Shown here piece by piece: positions 1-10,922 of a DNA stretch of 23,500 nucleotides (position 1 is its first letter; each line of letters starts with the position of its first letter). A program made the position numbers and the translations under genes. Where the stretch lies: positions 1-23,500 of the forward strand of contig JAQGDQ010000422.1 of the NCBI GenBank assembly GCA_030141605.1, in the 5' to 3' direction. Below the pieces are notes generated by a model, which saw only the letters and a program-made list of their open reading frames with translations, was not told the DNA's origin and ran no database searches. The stretch comes from Tubiluchus corallicola (Eukaryota; Priapulida; Priapulimorpha; Priapulimorphida; Tubiluchidae).

Positions 1-229
1 TATTGAATTAAAGTGTTTTGAATTTAAATTGAATTGTCACTAGATTTTTGGAGAACCACAATTCTGAATAAAAGAAACGGTTCAACAACTGCTGATGAAA
101 ATAGAGTAGATTCCACCAAATTCGTCATCAGACGCAAAACAAGAAACAAAACAAAGTTCAAAAACCTTTTGATAATGAAATGATAAATTAAGTAATATTT
201 CAATTGTCGTTTGTGTCTTGCTTTTTTAG

Positions 230-540
230 TATCAATCGAACTGAACTAAACTGAAAAGTGTAAGAAACTGAATTGAGTTGAATTGCACTGAGTAAAAAAG
301 TTTTATGAACTAAACTGTATTGAACTGAATCAAAAAGTGTAATGAATTTAGTTCAACTACAAAATGTAATGAATTAAATTGAATTGAACTGAAATGAACC
401 GAACTGAATTAAACTGAACTACAAAGTATAATGAATTGAACTGAGTTTACGTAAAATGAAGTGAAGTGAATTGAACCGAAACAAGAAGTGTAATGAACTG
501 AGTTGAATTGAACTAAATTGAACTGAACTAAAAATGTAGT
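230..540. repeat. Degenerate TGAAY pentamer region
   Basis: Reads as imperfect runs of tgaat, tgaac and tgaaa with aaaagtgta interruptions every 50 to 60 bases. It is the diverged edge of the regular 52-bp array that follows and suggests the satellite grew from a pentanucleotide. Bases 1-229 are AT-rich with no clear feature. Confidence 0.7.
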
Positions 541-2274
541 GAAATGAATAGAATAGCATTGATTTGAATTGAACTGAACTAAAAAGTGCAGTGAAATAAA
601 TAGAATTGAGTTGATTTGAATTGAACTGAACTAAAAAGTGCAGTGAAATAAATGAAATTGAATTGATTTGAATTGAACTGAACTAAAAAGTGTAGTGAAA
701 TAAATAGAATAGAATTGATTTGAATTGAACTGAATTAAAAAGTGCAGTGAAATGAATGAAATTGAATTCATTTGAATTGAACTGAACTAAAAAGTGTAGT
801 GAAATAAATAGAATAGAATTGATTTGAATTGAACTGAATTAAAAAGTGCAGTGAAATAAATAGAATTGAATTGATTTGAATTGAACTGAACTAAATAATG
901 CAGTGAAATGAATAGAATAGCATTGATTTGAATTGAACTGAATTAAAAATTCAGTGAAATGAATAGAATAGAATTGATTTGAATTGAACTGAATTAAAAA
1001 GTGCAGTGAAATAAATAGAATTGAATTGATTTGTATTGAATTGAACTAAAAAGTGCAGTGAAATAAATAGAATTGAATTGATTTGAATTGAACTGAACTA
1101 AATAATGCTGTGAAATGAATAGAATAGCATTGATTTGAATTGAACTGAATTAAAAATTCAGTGAAATGAATAGAATAGCATTGATTTGAATTGAACTGAA
1201 CTAAATAATGCAGTGAAATGAATAGAATAGCATTGATTTGAATTGAACTGAATTAAAAATTCAGTGAAATGAATAGAATAGAATTGATTTGAATTGAACT
1301 GAATTAAAAAGTGCAGTGAAATAAATAGAATAGAATTGATTTGAATTGAACTGAATTAAAAAGTGCAGTGAATTAAATAGAATTGAATTGATTTGAATTG
1401 AACTGAACTAAATAATGCTGTGAAATGAATAGAATAGCATTGATTTGAATTGAACTGAATTAAAAATTCAGTGAAATGAATAGAATAGCATTGATTTGAA
1501 TTGAACTGAACTAAATAATGCTGTGAAATGAATAGAATAGCATTGATTTGAATTGAACTGAATTAAAAATTCAGTGAAATGAATAGAATAGAATTGATTT
1601 GAATTGAACTGAATTAAAAAGTGTAGTGAAATAAATAGAATTGAATTGATTTGAATTGAACTGAACTAAATAATGCAGTGAAATGAATAGAATAGCATTG
1701 ATTTGAATTGAACTGAATTAAAAAGTGCAGTGAAATGAATAGAATAGAATTGATTTGAATTGAACTGAATTAAAAAGTGTAGTGAAATAAATAGAATTGA
1801 GTTGATTCGAATTGAACTGAACTAAAAAATGCAGTGAAATGAATAGAATAGCATTGATTTAAATTGAACTGAACTAAATAATGCTGTGAAATGAATAGAA
1901 CAGCATTGATTTGAATTGAACTGAACTAAAAAATGCAGTGAAATAAATAGAATAGCATTGATTTGAATTGAACTGAACTAAATAATGCAGTGAAATGAAT
2001 AGAACAGCATTGATTTGAATTGAACTGAATTAAAAATTCAGTGAAATGAATAGAATAGAATTGATTCGAATTGAACTGAACTAAATAATGCAGTGAAATG
2101 AATAGAATAGCATTGATTTGAATTGAACTGAACTAAAAAGTGTAGTGAAATGAATAGAATAGAATTGATTTGAATTGAACTGAACTAAAAAGTGCAGTGA
2201 AATAAATAGAATTGAATTGATTTGAATTGAACTGAACTAAAAAGTGTAGTGAAATAAATAGAATTGAACTGAAC
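541..2274. repeat. 52-bp satellite array, about 33 units
   Basis: Unit of 51-52 bp beginning gaaatgaatagaatagcatt, continuing gatttgaattgaactgaa and closing with one of three linkers: aaaaagtgcagt, aataatgcagt/ctgt, or aaaattcagt. The internal pieces are themselves tgaat/tgaac pentamers. Linkers are not random: the block near 1040-1350 reappears 310 bp later. The array is 5' of the first exon seen here, so it lies in an upstream intron or outside the gene. No coding potential. Confidence 0.92.
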
Positions 2275-2675
2275 TTCGCTAAACAATGTAACGAACCGAA
2301 CCAGAATGAAACTGAGCTTAGCTAAACTGATCTGAATGAGACAGTCTGACAGTTAGCTAACCTTTATAACGTCACTAAATTTAGAACTAATCAATCTAAA
2401 AGCTGACCTGATGCGTGGGAGTGAAGCCAAAACCATTTGCGCAGACGTAGCGTGGTTTTACACGGGAATGGTTTTTTTACGACGCCGTTTATCCTTGAAG
2501 CCAGATCACTTTGATGCGGGGAGTTTGGTTTGCGCATGCGCGTTAGCGTTGCAAATTATGCCAAGCGTGCTAAGAGCATATTCTGTGTGTAAATTGAAGA
2601 AAATGCGTATGTTAGCCTTTGTTAACGAGTTGGTTAATATTACATTACGACTGAAAACGTTCACGGCATTTGTAG
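2275..2675. other. Non-repetitive stretch, no gene recognised
   Basis: A locally less AT-rich segment with gcgcatgcgcg at about 2532. An ATG-initiated frame of 134 codons from 2411 runs into the following GTT microsatellite and encodes poly-leucine. I do not regard it as a gene: it has no family similarity that I recognise and half its length is microsatellite. Confidence 0.5.
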
Positions 2676-2693
2676 TGTTGTTGTTGTTGTTGC

Positions 2694-2738
<45 letters not shown>

Positions 2739-2787
2739 CGTCGTCGTCGTCGTTGTTGTTGTTGTTGTTGTCGTTGTTGTTGTTGTC
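2676..2787. repeat. (GTT)n microsatellite with GTC patch
   Basis: About 110 bp of GTT triplets with one GCT and a central run of GTC. It gives poly-Leu on + and poly-Asn on - in predicted frames, which are artefacts. Confidence 0.95.
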
Positions 2788-2861
2788 TTTGTATCGGAAC
2801 AATATCTTTGTATAGCTAAAGGTCATATATCAATGCGAATATGTCAAAATGAACATTAAGT

Positions 2862-2921
2862 TATGATGATGACGATAATGACGATGATGACGATGATGAT
2901 GATGATGATAATGATGATGAT
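2862..2921. repeat. (ATG)n microsatellite
   Basis: Sixty bases of atg/acg triplets running directly into the next tract. Confidence 0.93.
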
Positions 2922-2929
2922 GTTGTTGT

Positions 2930-2979
<50 letters not shown>

Positions 2980-3018
2980 ATGTTGTTGCTGTTGCTGTTG
3001 CTGTTGCTGCTGCCGCTG
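2921..3018. repeat. (TTGCTG)n microsatellite
   Basis: Alternating ttg and ctg triplets. The reverse strand would read CAG/CAA, giving a spurious poly-glutamine frame. A poly-G run lies at about 3114-3123. Confidence 0.93.
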
Positions 3019-3571
3019 CAAAAAAACAAAAATCAAATCACAATTGACGTCAGATATCACCCAAAACTCTAAGCTCAGTTTCAATGAGTGCACAAGTTTT
3101 TCCTGTTTAGGTCTGGGGGGGGGAGGCAAAGGAGGATTGCTACAAAATATAACAAATTTATTGTATGCATAGTCTACGTACTGACTAAGTGACTGATACC
3201 CATGGTCATACTGCTTTCACAGGAAGTATGCGTTTAGCCTGTAAGGCTTTTTGGAAGGTTGTATAAATATAAATGGCAGTATAAGTGACATTTTTAATTC
3301 ATCATATATTAGATACACCTCCTTCATTTTAAATGCTTGCATTGTAATAGCATTTTTATAATATTCCTTTTTTATTTCATTTATTACTTATTTTGCTCAT
3401 TTGCACCTTGTGTATTTTTAGCACTTGTATGTTTACTTGTATTTCAGTATATAATTTCACTATAATTTTGTGGCACCCGTGTACTGAATTAAAAATAAAA
3501 TTCGAAAATTCTAAATAGTTTCTTGTTTAATATGATCGGAATAATGTGTTTTTTTCTTTTTGGGTCACCAG
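3019..3571. other. AT-rich intron 3' portion before exon 1
   Basis: Apart from a G10 run near 3114, nothing is recognised except the final splice acceptor (ggtcaccag at 3571). The pyrimidine tract tttttctttt lies just upstream, at 3551-3560. Confidence 0.6.
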
Positions 3572-3715
3572 GTACTTGGATCACAACAACATTACTCACG
3601 TAGACGACTACGCTTTCAGGAATAATGGTTTGCTCAACACTCTGACTCTAAGCGTCAATCCCATATTCAATGTCAGTAGGAACGCTTTCTCTAATCTTCC
3701 CAACCTTAAGAAACT
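3572..3715 (+). CDS. LGR: LGR-type receptor, internal exon 1 in window (two LRRs)
   Basis: Internal exon of a leucine-rich-repeat receptor. The acceptor (...gtcaccag) precedes 3572 and the donor GTAAGT follows 3715. The first base completes a split codon and the last two open the next, so both introns are phase 2. Its 144 nt equal two 24-residue LRRs. The translation starts YLDHNNITHVDDYAF and ends AFSNLPNLKKL, with the L-x-x-N-x-I and F-x-x-L-x-x-L spacing of extracellular LRRs. NIT and NVS are possible N-glycosylation sites. By recollection of the family it aligns with the repeats just before the FPDL-x-GT repeat of LGR4/5/6, where the second repeat also has a D/N-N-P-I-x-x-V pattern. Known role of the family: receptors for R-spondins in vertebrates and for bursicon in insect LGR2. 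The ligand here is unknown. Upstream exons must lie before the window. Another secreted LRR protein is possible, but order and motifs fit LGR best. Confidence 0.85.
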
Positions 3716-4002
3716 GTAAGTACAGGCAGCTCCGCGTTTACGTAATCAGCCTTTTCACAGTTTTGTTGTGCGCACGCGCAGTTGCTGTAGGTCAAAGGTT
3801 AAGTGTACCTCAGCAACGCATGTCGACTACAACCGTCACGAGAGATTTAGGTAAAGCAAGGCGCTCAGCCGCATCAGTTAAGTAATGTCCGTTGCTTTAC
3901 GTGGACTTTACTTAATTATGCATTCATCTGTGCGTAGAGTGATTTACTAACAAGATCTTACTTGGGGACAAGAAAAAAATGAACTAGGTGAGGTTCTAGC
4001 TA

Positions 4003-4053
4003 GCTGTTAAAACTGTTACTATTACAATAGCATGGGCTGCGAGGCATTCTCAA
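4003..4053 (+). mobile_element. 5S-SINE tail, left part (interrupted copy)
   Basis: The stretch gctgttaaaactgttact through gcatgggctgcgaggcattct matches 16929-16973 of the SINE beside the 5S copy, with a few substitutions. It stops at about 4050, and the continuation of the same tail is found at 5475. No 5S head is recognisable to its left, so the copy was 5'-truncated or has decayed. Confidence 0.7.
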
Positions 4054-4060
4054 GTGTACT

Positions 4061-5463
4061 GTAACGTCCATTTCAGCTTCCCACATAAACGGACTTGTGC
4101 AGTGGCTTGCGTCATGTGAGTGTGGTGTTTGTTCAGTTGGTCTGTCAGTTGGTTGGTCATCTCGGTTGCAGAGTTAGGAAAGAAAACACAAACTCTACTC
4201 ATTTTTGGCCCTTCTATGCTGTGCATATCATTATGTATTCTACCTTTTGTTCAAATGTGGAAGTAAAATACCATTAGCATTAAAAAGATCTTTTCTATAG
4301 CCTATAAACCATAATGGCCACTAGCTAAGGTTAGTAAGTACTGCGGGAGGGCCAGTTTAATCGCTTGTAATGATAGCTGTAGGAAGCCAGCGTATACATA
4401 TGCCTACGTCTACTCTCACAGGTATCGAAAAGAGGTCAGCAATTTTATTCCAGGTACGGCACGTAGACTGATATGACGTGCAAGTAATATTGTCCACGTA
4501 GTCAGTTATATTGTATGGTGACTTTGTTCATGAGGTCTGAAACCATTGGACAACTGAGTGGGCAGATGTTTTTGGTGGTAGAGATTTCCACGAAGTTTGG
4601 TGACAATTAAGACTTTGTCTCATTGCTGTGATCGTATTGTTGGGAAGTGCTGTGGGCGTACCGACAAACCGTTGACAGGCGGATCCATGTTTGAGGTGAC
4701 GAGGCACCCCCAGTACGGTAACAACCCAGAGACAGTAAGTTGCACGATTTAGTATTTGCTTATCTGATGTTAGCAGTTGCGTGGAAGTTGGACTTAACCT
4801 CCTTGCTATTCGAGAAATTGGTAGTGATAGTAATAGACACTGAGCTGCAACCTCATCATAGAGGCGCCCCACGTTAAACTTGGTACTACGCAACCTCCAT
4901 GGTGAGATAATGCCGGTTGATCATCGTAGCGCTAGCGAGGACTACATCATTTGGGGTGGAATGTAGTTAGGTAAATAGGTACTCCTTTTAGTTAGGTTTA
5001 GCTGTTGTGCATTATTTGCCAATTTATTTGTTTGTTTATCGACTTGATAGTGTAAGTCTACTGTAAGTAGATACCGTAATATTTAGCACATTCAAACGTA
5101 GTTAAATTAGTGCTTGACTAATGATAGTGTTTTTTATACATTTTTTATTTGTTTGCTTAATAATTATTTCTACAATATTTATGCAATTGATTGTTTGTGC
5201 ATTAGTTGCCTACACATCGTCGTTTGCATTATCACAGTGAGTACAACAGGTTACTCCAAGCAAAGTAAACTGCACATCCCACACCCGAACCACTCTGCTC
5301 AATAGACAGGCCCCCCGTAGACTGCCTATAAGCTCGCCACTGTCTGGAGCTAACGGGTAGATGATTGGTCGCCCCTTTCTTTAGCTCGGTCAGGCCAGTC
5401 AAATTGTTACCCCAGCGACTACCTTCGATCAAACAAACTACCCCCAGACGTCAGATCGTTACA
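4061..5463 (-). mobile_element. 1.4-kb insertion with TGTAACG...CGTTACA ends (solo-LTR-like)
   Basis: The termini are inverted copies of TGTAACG, flanked on both sides by GTAC. Counting the flanks, GTGTACTGTAACG (4054-4066) and its exact reverse complement (5457-5469) are a 13-bp match. TG...CA ends with a 4-bp target duplication fit a solo LTR of Ty3/Gypsy type. Equally, the 13-bp inverted repeat could be the end of a DNA transposon. It interrupts a SINE tail. The longest frame inside (minus strand, 4528-4893, 121 codons) resembles nothing I know. Orientation is a guess based on the G-rich start of the minus strand. Confidence 0.55.
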
Positions 5464-5474
5464 GTACACAAATA

Positions 5475-5567
5475 CGTTGTCTGGTACATTTAACCTTTGA
5501 CCTTTTCATGATCATCATCAATTGCTTGATTTTTGAAAAGGCTTATTAGTAATAGCGTTAAAATTTT
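5475..5567 (+). mobile_element. 5S-SINE tail, right part (interrupted copy)
   Basis: From ctggtacatttaacctttga to agcgttaaaattt it matches 16977-17060 of the intact tail. It keeps a stem CCTTTTC (5501-5507) / GAAAAGG (5535-5541) present in the other copy too. With 4003-4053 it forms one tail interrupted by the 1.4-kb insertion. Confidence 0.7.
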
Positions 5568-6750
5568 GTAATTCGTTTGTATTTTACTCATTAATTATGC
5601 GAATCCGTTTGTTAATTGATAGTTTAAATGATCCTCGGTAGAAAAACGCCTGGTGCAGAATGTATATTAAAGCACTTTAGCCAACAAACTGACTGTCTTC
5701 CAACTGAGAAAGCTCGTCCTTATATACCCCAATTCTGAGGCTAAACTTAATTAACTTATGTCACACATTTAATACTATCTATCCTTATTGTATGAGCCTC
5801 TGCTGACCTGGCAGCAGAGTAACGTCCTCTGCTGCCTTGCCACCGTGGAGAAGGGCTTCTAAGTTGCTGTTGATTGGCCTTTAGGACACTATATATGAAA
5901 TGGATACAGAACACCAGTTTAACGTGTTGACCAAAAGTTTCTTTATTCTGAAATACAATTAATAACATTTAGCTTAATTTACATTGAGTAGAAAAAAATT
6001 AGTTGCATGATTAAATGTATTGCTATAACTAAGTACTGATATAGAAATTATGTAGACTATATTAAAATTAATTAATAATAACTTACGTTGTTAGAGCCTT
6101 TAACAGTTACAAAGACACGAATGAGAACTCCAACTAGCCTTAAAAACAACAATATCACAACAATAAATTCGTAAGAAATTCGTATATTCGGCATATAGTC
6201 ATAATGCCTATGAAAAATAGAGCAATGGCGGAGAGAACCAAAAGACGGGTAAAATGTCATGCAACTACTATAGCTATAGCTCACGAAAGGCCAAAATGGT
6301 AATGTAATGAAGGATATTAGGTGCTTCAATTTTAAAAGAGTGACTACTGTAAAAAGCTAAATGCCTACTAAATAACCAAACAGGTGGCAGCACCGTGGCA
6401 GTAATTGAAAACTAAATTAAAACCAAAAAAGGGCCTATGCACCCACTATAATATAATATAATACACAATATAAGACACATCCTAATACACATCTGATTGG
6501 CTAGAGTAACAGCTTCTAGCATGCTTCCTGTGGTAAGATCAGTGACTCCTGACTCTTAAGTATTATAATCTCACGCCAGCAAAGAGTTCACAGAAAGTCA
6601 CTCTTTACAAAATGGCGTATGTTCCTAAACACAGATGCAAACAGCCAAGCAGACTATACAGAGCATTTAGATAAGTGTGGACAGATAAATGAGTTTACAA
6701 TATTGAAATGCTTGCTCTGTTACCTCACCGCCCAAGTCGTCGTTTTTCTA
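5568..6750. other. Intronic AT-rich sequence without recognised feature
   Basis: Contains an imperfect duplication of ctctgctg / ggcagcagag around 5797-5835 and a short ataatataat tract near 6450. The predicted short frames have no recognisable family. Confidence 0.5.
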
Positions 6751-6873
6751 CTCGTCGTCGTCATCGTCATCATCGTCGTCGTCATCGTCATCATCATCGT
6801 CATCATCGTCGTCATCATCGTCGTCGTCGTCGTCGTCTCCATCGTCGTCGTCATCGTCGTCGTCGACTTCGTC
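6751..6873. repeat. (CGT/CAT)n microsatellite
   Basis: Interspersed cgt and cat triplets over about 120 bp. They produce spurious poly-Val/Ile and His/Arg frames. Confidence 0.93.
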
Positions 6874-7264
6874 ATAAGGCTGCGAAGTTGTGGTTGTGAT
6901 TATCATTTTGAAAACTCAGAACATTTCTTCCTAGAATGCCCATGTTATTATCAAGGGAAAGATGATCCGTTCAATCAATGAATTAACAAATTATTACCAC
7001 TAAATATCATTTTTTTACAAATAAGAAATAGCAACTGCTGTCATTGTATCTTTGTGGAAGTGGCGATTTTAATGCTGCTGTTAACTGTAAAACTTTTATT
7101 GCTTTAAAAATTAAATTAGGAATTCTAAACGTTTTAACGTGATCAGACCTCAGGACCTTTTATGTATTTATGTTATATTTTAAGACAGTCATTGTTATTA
7201 TTCTTTTATTATTCATTGTGTCACATCAGCTAACTTTGTACGTATGTGTTTTTGTCTATATATA

Positions 7265-7266
<2 letters not shown>

Positions 7267-7301
<35 letters not shown>

Positions 7302-7345
7302 GCGTGTGTGCGTGCGCGTGCATGTGCACGTGTATGTATATGTAT
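7267..7345. repeat. (TG)n microsatellite
   Basis: Pure TG for about 35 bases, then TGCG and TGTA variants. Confidence 0.93.
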
Positions 7346-7478
7346 ATCCATTTGTGTTTGTCTGTATTTTTATTATCTGCTCTTCTGCCTGTACCTACAC
7401 TTACAAGGTGACGATTCACGTATCAGTTTTAAGAATTCTCTAATGTGAATCAAATGAACTATGAAGCAAAACCCGACT

Positions 7479-8048
7479 CAATCTTAAACTGTAGGTCAGA
7501 ACAACCTACTCTTTAAAATATTGAAAGGAAACAAGCCATTTTTTCAAGAATGTCTTACGTGAAAGAATTATCACCACACACGCATGATTTCACGTTCGCG
7601 CTACTAGTTCTTCGCTGTTACATGCATTTCGCCATTCGCTAGTTAGACGGGCACTGGCGCCTGCATTTCAGCAACGCATCACACAAAAAAAGGTGCTGTA
7701 CCTCTCACTTGAGCTGACGTTCGACAGCTCATGCGAGAGCACAACGGTAAATTTGAAATTTGAATTTTTATCTTAAAACGTGTTTAGTTTTAGTACAGCA
7801 GCACTGTACTTCAATTTTCCCTTTCGCAAAGACGTGCAACACGCTCGTGGAATATTTGTCTCTTGAAAACTATGTTAGTTTGTGATGTTGCCAATAGTTC
7901 GGCTCACCCGCGGTTAATTGAGTTTTTAATCTATTAATTAATTATCAGAAACACTTTTGCAGTACTAATTGTATTAAAATGTATACTTTTCATCGTACTT
8001 GACCATGGGGAGGCATCCTATTTAAAATCATCCTGTCTTCCTTTAAAC
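7479..8048. mobile_element. Interspersed repeat, longer copy
   Basis: Begins caatcttaaactgtaggtca and ends near cctgtcttcctttaaac. The same order of blocks recurs at 14510-14907, with shared landmarks tttaaaatattgaaaggaaa, ctagttcttc-ctgttacatg, gccattcgctagttagac and atcagaaacacttttgcagt. This copy carries about 165 bp (about 7709-7877) missing from the other. No terminal repeats or coding frame are evident, so its class is unknown. It is in intron 1. Confidence 0.8.
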
Positions 8049-8520
8049 TAAATGTGGCTTGTGTGATATTTTCTTGGCTTTTGTCATGCGGCGTTTATTA
8101 CTAGGTTGTGCAACGTGATTTTACCGTAGTGAAATTACCGTAAATAAGTTTCACGCGCCGAACTGTGGGCGAATGATACTTCTAATGCCCGAGGTAATCC
8201 TCCCCCCCCCCCAAAGCTTTTACACTCATCGGTTTGTTGCCTCATTTTACATGTTGCAAAATCGTGTTGTCAGTCGGATAAGTTTGGATAGGTCAGGCTT
8301 GGATAAGTTTCGAACCGACTTTGCAAAATCCTTAATCTTTGAATTGCAAACATTGTTCTTGTCGTATAGTTTTGCATTTTATGCTAGTGGTATTTTCTGC
8401 CGAATTCACAGTAACATTAAGTTAATAGCGGTGGAATTTGGAAAATCTTTGCGAGGAATTTTAGCTTTTCCTCTACGACTCCCATTCATATATGACACGG
8501 CAACCGAAACTGTATCATTT
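8049..8520. other. Intronic sequence before the 20-bp array
   Basis: Has a C11 run near 8202-8212. An open frame from 8173 enters the 20-bp array and owes its length to the repeat. No gene is supported. Confidence 0.5.
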
Positions 8521-9514
8521 GTACGATGTACAAAGTTCATTTACGATGTACAAAGTTCATGTACGATGTACAAAGTTCATGTACGATGTACAAAGTTCAT
8601 TTACGATGTACAATGTTTATTTACGATGTACAAAGTTCATTTACGATGTACAAAGTTCATTTACGATGTACAAAGTTCATTTACGATGTACAAAGTTCAT
8701 TTACGATGTACAAAGTTCATTTACGATGTACAAAGTTCATTTACGATGTACAAAGTTCATTTACGATGTACAAAGTTCATTTACGATGTACAATGTTTAT
8801 TTACGATGTACAAAGTTCATTTACGATGTACAATGTTTATTTACGATGTACAAAGTTCATTTACGATGTACAAAGTTCATTTACGATGTACAAAGTTCAT
8901 TTACGATGTACAATGTTTATTTACGATGTGCAAAGTTCATTTACGATGTACAATGTTTATTTACGATGTACAAAGTTCATTTACGATGTACAATGTTTAT
9001 TTACGATGTACAAAGTTCATTTACGATGTACAAAGTTCATTTACGATGTACAAAGTTCATTTACGATGTACAATGTTGATTTACGATGTACAAAGTTCAT
9101 TTACGATGTACAAAGTTCATTTACGATGTACAAAGTTCACTTACGATGTACAATGTTTATTTACGATGTACAAGGTTCATTTACGATATACAATGTTTAT
9201 TTACGATGTACAAAGTTCATTTACGATGTACAATGTTTATTTACGATGTACAATGTTTATTCACGATGTACAAAGTTCATTTACGATGTACAAAGTTCAT
9301 TTACGATGTATAAAGTTCATTTACGATGTACAATGTTTATTTACGATGTACAAAGTTCATTTACGATGTACAAAGTTCATTTACGATGTACAAAGTTCAT
9401 TTACGATGTACAATGTTTATTTACGATGTACAAAGCTCATTTACGATGTACAAAGTTCATTTACGATGTACAAAGTTCATTTACGATGTACAAAGTTCAC
9501 TTACGATGTACAAA
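8521..9514. repeat. 20-bp minisatellite, 49 units plus a partial
   Basis: Unit ttacgatgta followed by caaagttcat (type A) or caatgtttat (type B). The period is rigid at 20 bp throughout, with no indels. Type B occurs at units 5, 14, 16, 20, 22, 24, 28, 32, 34, 36, 37, 41 and 45. Because 20 is not a multiple of 3, each + frame cycles through the unit every 60 bp. All three happen to be stop-free, which explains the overlapping frames of 195 to 452 codons. They are not genes. Confidence 0.97.
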
Positions 9515-10150
9515 CGCCTCAGACACACTAATAACGAAATTCTCTTGTCACTGAATATTCTCAGTGATTATTCAAGTATAACAACACTAGGAGAACATAG
9601 AACTTTTTCCGAAAGTAAAGAAATTGCTTTAAATTAAACCGTAGAAGGAAAACTAAATTATGAAATCTACTGGTCTTATCAACGTGAGTTAATTATTGAA
9701 GGTTTCACTCGAAATGAACTAAATGAAATGCTTTTATATTTACTACCTAACAAATTTAAAATTGTATATATTGTTGTGATGGTCCCGCATGGTAATGTAG
9801 GGAATCACTAGCCTAACAACCGTGCACATTATTTGTTTACATTCATAAGCTAGGCTGATGATGAAGAGTTAAAATTCACTTTTCTTTTGCATTTTTAATT
9901 TAATTTGATGTTCTACAAAATCGCATTTTGATCTCATAAATTACTGCCCCTGGTAGCTAGGTCACTTGGGTGGGTACACGAGTATTCCGTCGTAGAGGAA
10001 GAACCTTAAAGTTAAATCACTGAAGCCAGACGTTCACGTGAGCAGTGTGACCTGGATTTTTTTTACCTGCCGATTCTATGCCACGTAACAGTAGAGAGTG
10101 GTTTTGCCTGTGTTAAACGGAGGTACGTCTACACGTTAAGTACCTTCCGT
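9515..10150. other. Intronic sequence, nothing recognised
   Basis: AT-rich, with only short frames that have no recognisable similarity. Lies between the 20-bp and 39-bp arrays. Confidence 0.5.
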
Positions 10151-10181
10151 CTTGTATCCTGTCTCCGTTTGATGTCAAGAA

Positions 10182-10922
10182 ATGTGATGTGGTCCCCGAG
10201 TTCTGTTTCAAGGTTCACGGATGTGATGTGGTCCCCGAGTTCTGGTTCAAGTTTCATGGACCCGAGGAGCTTGTATCCTGTCTCAGTTTGATGTCAAAAC
10301 ATGTGATGTGGTCCCCGAGTTCTGGTTCAAGGTTCACAGATGTGATGTGGTCCCCGAGTTTTGGTTCAAGGTTCACAGATGTGATGTGGTCCTCGAGTTC
10401 TGGTTCAAGTTTCACAGATGTGATGTGGTCCCCGAGTTCTGGTTCAAGTTTCACAGATGTGATGTGGTCCTCGAGTTCTGGTTCAAGTTTCACGGATGTG
10501 ATGTGGTCCCCGAGTTCTGGTTCAAGTTTCACAGATGTGATGTGGTCCTCGGGTTCTGGTTCAAGTTTCACAGATGTGATGTGGTCCTCGAGTTCTGGTT
10601 CAAGTTTCACAGATGTGATGTGGTCCCCGAGTTTTGGTTCAAGTTTCACGGATGTGATGTGGTCCCCGAGTTCTGGTTCAAGGTTCACGGATGTGATGTG
10701 GTCCCCGAGTTCTGGTTCAAGGTTCACGGATGTGATGTGGTCCCCGTGTTCTGGTTCAAGATTCACGGATGTGATGTGGTCCCCGAGTTCTGGTTCAAGG
10801 TTCACGGATGTGATGTGGTCCCCGAGTTCTGGTTCAAGGTTCACAGATGTGATGTGGTCCCCGAGTTCTGGTTCAAGGTTCACAGATGTGATGTGGTCCC
10901 CGAGTTCTGGTTCAAGGTTCAC
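10182..10922. repeat. 39-bp minisatellite, about 18 units
   Basis: Unit gtgatgtggtccccgagttc then tggttcaaggttcacggat, 39 bp. Two units, then a break (10257-10298) that repeats the left flank (cttgtatcctgtctc-gtttgatgtcaa at 10151 and 10270), then 16 units. Variants include cccg/cctcg and aggttc/agtttc. Since 39 is 13 codons, + frames encode VMWSPSSGSRFTD or VVPEFWFKVHGCD repeats and the minus strand encodes LEPELGDHITSVN. Being open on both strands argues for sequence composition rather than protein coding. Confidence 0.95.

Noticed and set aside
4400-4480. Possible small exon between ctctcacag and gtacgg
   Set aside because: AG and GT-like ends are present, but the 31-base segment does not keep phase 2 LRR coding, and exons 1 and 2 already join in family order.
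4528-4893. 121-codon minus-strand frame inside the 1.4-kb insertion
   Set aside because: No recognised motif of transposase, reverse transcriptase, gag or other family. Kept only as part of the element.
8521-9514. CRISPR array
   Set aside because: Head-to-tail 20-bp units without unique spacers, in a eukaryotic intron.
8173-9531. 452-codon open frame and overlapping frames through the 20-bp array
   Set aside because: The repeat unit has no stop in any + frame, so length comes from the array. No conserved domain or start context; rigid 20-bp repeats are not coding units.
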